Virus record (IMG/VR): IMGVR_UViG_3300050821_003619
Location: 1-64,000 of that record
DNA from: a virus
Strand: one strand, 5' to 3'
DNA: 64,000 bases
The notes below the pieces were generated by a model that worked only from the letters and a program-made list of their open reading frames with translations, made no database searches and was not told the origin of the DNA. Below, one piece after another: positions 61,685 through 64,000 of the stretch (positions are counted from its first letter, which is position 1; each line of letters starts with the position of its first letter). A program made the translations under genes and the position numbers.

Positions 61685-62776
61685 TTGGCTTTTGGTAAAA
61701 AGAAAGAAAAAGAAGAGATTAAGAAAGAAAAAGTTGAAGCGCCCACAACTGAAGTAGAAAAGTTTAAGCGTCTCTTCGCCCTGTCTACCCAATTGGACAA
61801 GGACTTCAACACAGAAAATACATTGCAACGTATGGACAGCAAGGTTATAGTTGCTGTACCTAGCATTGCTACAGGTCTTCCAACTTTTGACTATACTGTA
61901 ATGCAAAGTGGTGGCATTCCTCGTGGTCGAATCATAGAAATATTCGGCCCAGAATCCGCTGGCAAAACCAGTATCACTTTGCACATTATTGCCGAAGAGC
62001 AGCGTAACGGAGGCATAGCAGCCTTCGTTGACGCCGAGCACGCCCTTGATCCGTCCTATGCCCGAAAGCTAGGGGTCAATGTCGATAAGCTGCTGATCAG
62101 TCAGCCCAGCTACGGCGAGCAGGCTCTAACCATTGTGGAGAGGCTGATTGAGTCTAAAGCCGTCAGCATAATCGTGGTGGATTCTGCCGCTGCTCTTACA
62201 CCCAAGGCCGAATTAGAAGGAGAGATGGGAGATAACCATGTAGGGCTGCAATCCCGTATGATGTCTCAGGCTATGCGTAAGCTGGCCGGTATCGCCTTCG
62301 ACAACAAGGTCACAGTAATATTCATTAACCAGATACGCGAGAAGATTGGCACCATGTACGGCAATCCAGAGACTACGCCCGGTGGACGTGCTCTAAAGCA
62401 CTATGCCAGCGTGCGTATCGATGTGCGTCGTAGAGAAGCCATCACTTTGTCTGGTAGCAAGGAAGACAAAAACATCCTTGGGCACGGTATTAAATTGAAA
62501 GCCGTGAAGAACAAAGTGGGTGTACCTTTCCGTGAAACAGAAGTAAAGCTGTTCTATGAGGATGGGTTTGACAAGATCGACAACTTGATTGAGTTTGCTT
62601 CTGACCTAAATCTGTTTGAGAGAGCAGGAGCATGGTACACATATGAGGAGCAGAGATTTCAGGGCTTAGCCGCTTTGAAAGAAGCTCTGAGTAATGACCC
62701 AAAGATCGTTGCATCTATTCAAAATAAAGTTAAAAAGATTGTAGATGCTCAGGTAGTGGTACCCACAGGAGTATAA
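61685..62776 (+). CDS. recA: RecA recombinase
   Basis: 363 residues, TTG start with AGAAAGGCATAGA. Walker A FGPESAGKTS (about 88-97), MAW EHALDPSYARKLGVNVDK, Walker B IIVVDSAAALTPKAE, L2 and VIFINQIREKIG, all in the standard order. Catalyses strand exchange; feeds the RuvC-like enzyme and nuclease. Confidence 0.93.
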   Translation: MAFGKKKEKEEIKKEKVEAPTTEVEKFKRLFALSTQLDKDFNTENTLQRMDSKVIVAVPSIATGLPTFDYTVMQSGGIPRGRIIEIFGPESAGKTSITLHIIAEEQRNGGIAAFVDAEHALDPSYARKLGVNVDKLLISQPSYGEQALTIVERLIESKAVSIIVVDSAAALTPKAELEGEMGDNHVGLQSRMMSQAMRKLAGIAFDNKVTVIFINQIREKIGTMYGNPETTPGGRALKHYASVRIDVRRREAITLSGSKEDKNILGHGIKLKAVKNKVGVPFRETEVKLFYEDGFDKIDNLIEFASDLNLFERAGAWYTYEEQRFQGLAALKEALSNDPKIVASIQNKVKKIVDAQVVVPTGV

Positions 62777-63297
62777 TGAAGAAGAAGCTCTGGATACAAA
62801 CCTATTCGGGGCTGAGGTTTGATTATAGCAACATCAAGGGCAATAGAATCGTTATAGAGGATATTGCCCACTCTTTATCAAACATCGCCCGATTCACAGG
62901 CCACACAGATTTCTACTCAGTGGCTCAGCACTCGATATACGTATCACAAAACGTTCCACCAGAGGATGCTCTTTGGGGCCTGCTGCACGATGCTTCAGAA
63001 GCGTACGCCGGGGATGTCAATAAACCGCTAAAGAATAAGCTGGGGGACAGCTATAGGGATATAGAAGGTAAGATTCACCGATTAGTAGCCAAGACCTTTA
63101 AACTTAAGGGCAGCATACCTATGTCAGTTCATCTTGCTGACCTTAGGCTGCTGCTTACAGAGAAAAGAGACCTGTTTCGAGATCAGATACCGTGGGATGG
63201 ATATGTAGGACTAGAGCCGTTCGCATTCAAGATTAAACCGTGGTCTCCAAAAGTGGCAAAGAAGAAATTCTTAGAAAAATTCAAATACCTGTACTAG
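62776..63297 (+). CDS. HD-domain phosphohydrolase (5'-nucleotidase YfbR-like)
   Basis: 173 residues. SVAQHSIYVS, then LLHDASEAYAGDVNKPLK (the HD pair) and a later HLADLRLLLTEKRD Asp. YfbR-type enzymes dephosphorylate deoxynucleoside monophosphates, matching nucleotide metabolism elsewhere in the window. Confidence 0.8.
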   Translation: MKKKLWIQTYSGLRFDYSNIKGNRIVIEDIAHSLSNIARFTGHTDFYSVAQHSIYVSQNVPPEDALWGLLHDASEAYAGDVNKPLKNKLGDSYRDIEGKIHRLVAKTFKLKGSIPMSVHLADLRLLLTEKRDLFRDQIPWDGYVGLEPFAFKIKPWSPKVAKKKFLEKFKYLY

Positions 63298-63310
63298 GAG
63301 AAAGTAATGT

Positions 63311-63697
63311 ATGCCGGACAATTCGAACCAGAGTGGGAAGAGCAATACAACTCAGCAGAGCCAATTGACGCACTCAAATACCTTTTCTACCTCATCACAA
63401 GGAAAGCGGAAGAGAAAGCGCAACCGAGGAAAAAGAAATCCGGCACTGGCACCAAAAAAGTTTCAAGCTCCAGTAAAAGAGTACGTAAGCAAGTGCTGCT
63501 CAGTAGCAGCGAAGAAACCGAGAACAGGAACTTCGACTGGAACGCGCTCCGAAGGATCAGGAAAGAAAGTAACTATTGACCCTACGCAAGTGAAAGGTCT
63601 TAGTGGCTGGCGTTGTGGTGCTTGCGGGAAAGCGTGTAAGGTGACGCCTCAGGCTCCAAAGCCAAAGGAGGATGCACCGGTTGAAACACACGTTTAG
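63311..63697 (+). CDS. Hypothetical zinc-binding protein
   Basis: 128 residues: a basic low-complexity half, then EYVSKCCSVAAKK and GWRCGACGKACKV, a two-part zinc site I recall from other phages. Another frame from ATG 63307 is open for 90 residues (63307-63579) and has the better-placed ribosome binding site; I prefer 63311 because of the Cys motif. Confidence 0.55.
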   Translation: MPDNSNQSGKSNTTQQSQLTHSNTFSTSSQGKRKRKRNRGKRNPALAPKKFQAPVKEYVSKCCSVAAKKPRTGTSTGTRSEGSGKKVTIDPTQVKGLSGWRCGACGKACKVTPQAPKPKEDAPVETHV

Positions 63698-63839
63698 GGG
63701 CTACATACTGTTTGTTTTTGGTTACATTTTCTTAGCCATTGCACATCGGTCCCCCAAACCGGAGTTATTTGCCGTTGCCATGTTTCTCTTTATTGTCGCT
63801 CTGGTTATGTTTGTTTACAGCATAGTGAGGAATCAATGA
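63681..63839 (+). CDS. Small membrane protein, two helices
   Basis: 52 residues, TTG start with AAAGGAGG upstream. Hydrophobic segments at 8-22 and 32-48. Overlaps the next ATG (ATGA). Confidence 0.55.
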   Translation: MKHTFRGYILFVFGYIFLAIAHRSPKPELFAVAMFLFIVALVMFVYSIVRNQ

Positions 63840-64000
63840 AAAAGTTTTTATTGCTAACCGTGCTTCTGTTAACGGGACTTACGGAGGCTGCTATACCGAA
63901 GCACGGTTCGAATTCATTGGGGGTAGTGATATCACAAGAGAACCCGTTTACCTACCGTGCAGGATCAGTCATAACCGTATTTGATGTAGAAGAAGGTAAA
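63836..64000 (+). CDS. Secreted protein, N-terminal part only
   Basis: Open frame reaching the right edge. Signal peptide (about 1-19). The visible 55 residues are otherwise unremarkable. Confidence 0.5.
   Translation, partial: MKKFLLLTVLLLTGLTEAAIPKHGSNSLGVVISQENPFTYRAGSVITVFDVEEGK

Noticed and set aside
1-64000. CRISPR array, insertion sequence or integrase with attachment site
   Set aside because: No regularly spaced repeats, transposase or integrase-like protein was seen in the window; tRNA genes are present but no duplicated tRNA ends suggesting an attachment site were noticed.

Overview
This window is part of a large tailed-phage genome (dsDNA, roughly 45-50% GC by eye). The evidence is a capsid/portal/terminase block, phage-type replication genes, dozens of tiny tightly packed accessory genes with overlapping start and stop codons, several homing-type HNH genes and a very large RNA-gene array. 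There are no rRNA genes and no cellular housekeeping operons. Initiation is Shine-Dalgarno led, often from GTG or TTG, and sigma70-type promoters are visible, so the host is an ordinary bacterium. I cannot name it. Both window edges cut genes, so this is an internal segment.

Layout. (1) 1-12.6 kb, minus strand: virion assembly genes. In order of transcription they are a possible small terminase subunit, large terminase, several small proteins, portal, a scaffold-like acidic protein and the major capsid protein, broken up by two HNH genes that each sit behind a terminator hairpin. (2) 12.6-13.7 kb: a glycosyltransferase. (3) 13.8-19.7 kb, minus strand: an RNA array behind a near-consensus promoter. 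It holds about 28 recognisable tRNA genes, a complete-looking RNase P RNA, five RNAs that share a Ro-binding type helix (candidate Y RNAs), several unclassified structured RNAs, and a Ro60/Rsr (TROVE plus vWA) protein gene inside the array. (4) 20-27.6 kb, plus strand: family A DNA polymerase, class II ribonucleotide reductase, MazG-like enzyme, RNase H, two metallophosphoesterases and three outlying tRNAs. (5) 27.7-29.3 kb, minus strand: a four-gene operon with a consensus promoter. (6) 29.3-30.9 kb: about 1.6 kb with no credible gene but many hairpins and repeats. (7) 31-48.9 kb, plus strand: small accessory genes grouped in blocks, five of them preceded by a repeated Shine-Dalgarno-hiding leader element; then a ParB-like protein, a PD-(D/E)XK nuclease and a two-piece (permuted) tmRNA. 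(8) 49-64 kb, plus strand: secreted proteins, SF2 helicase, primase-helicase, RuvC-like resolvase, RecA and an HD hydrolase.

How it fits together. The phage carries its own replication and recombination set, a nucleotide supply set, and an unusually complete RNA kit: tRNAs for 19 amino acids (no alanine tRNA found), RNase P RNA to process them, tmRNA for ribosome rescue, and a Ro protein with candidate Y RNAs.

The strongest unusual signals are: the Ro/Y RNA set; linked changes in the tRNA elbow (A18 with G55 in ten tRNAs, A19 with U56 in three); the phage RNase P RNA; the repeated leader elements with compensatory base changes; and an identical 19-bp palindrome found both in the ParB-like gene and just before the DNA polymerase gene. 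All calls rest on reading the sequence and on remembered family features; no database search or folding program was run.
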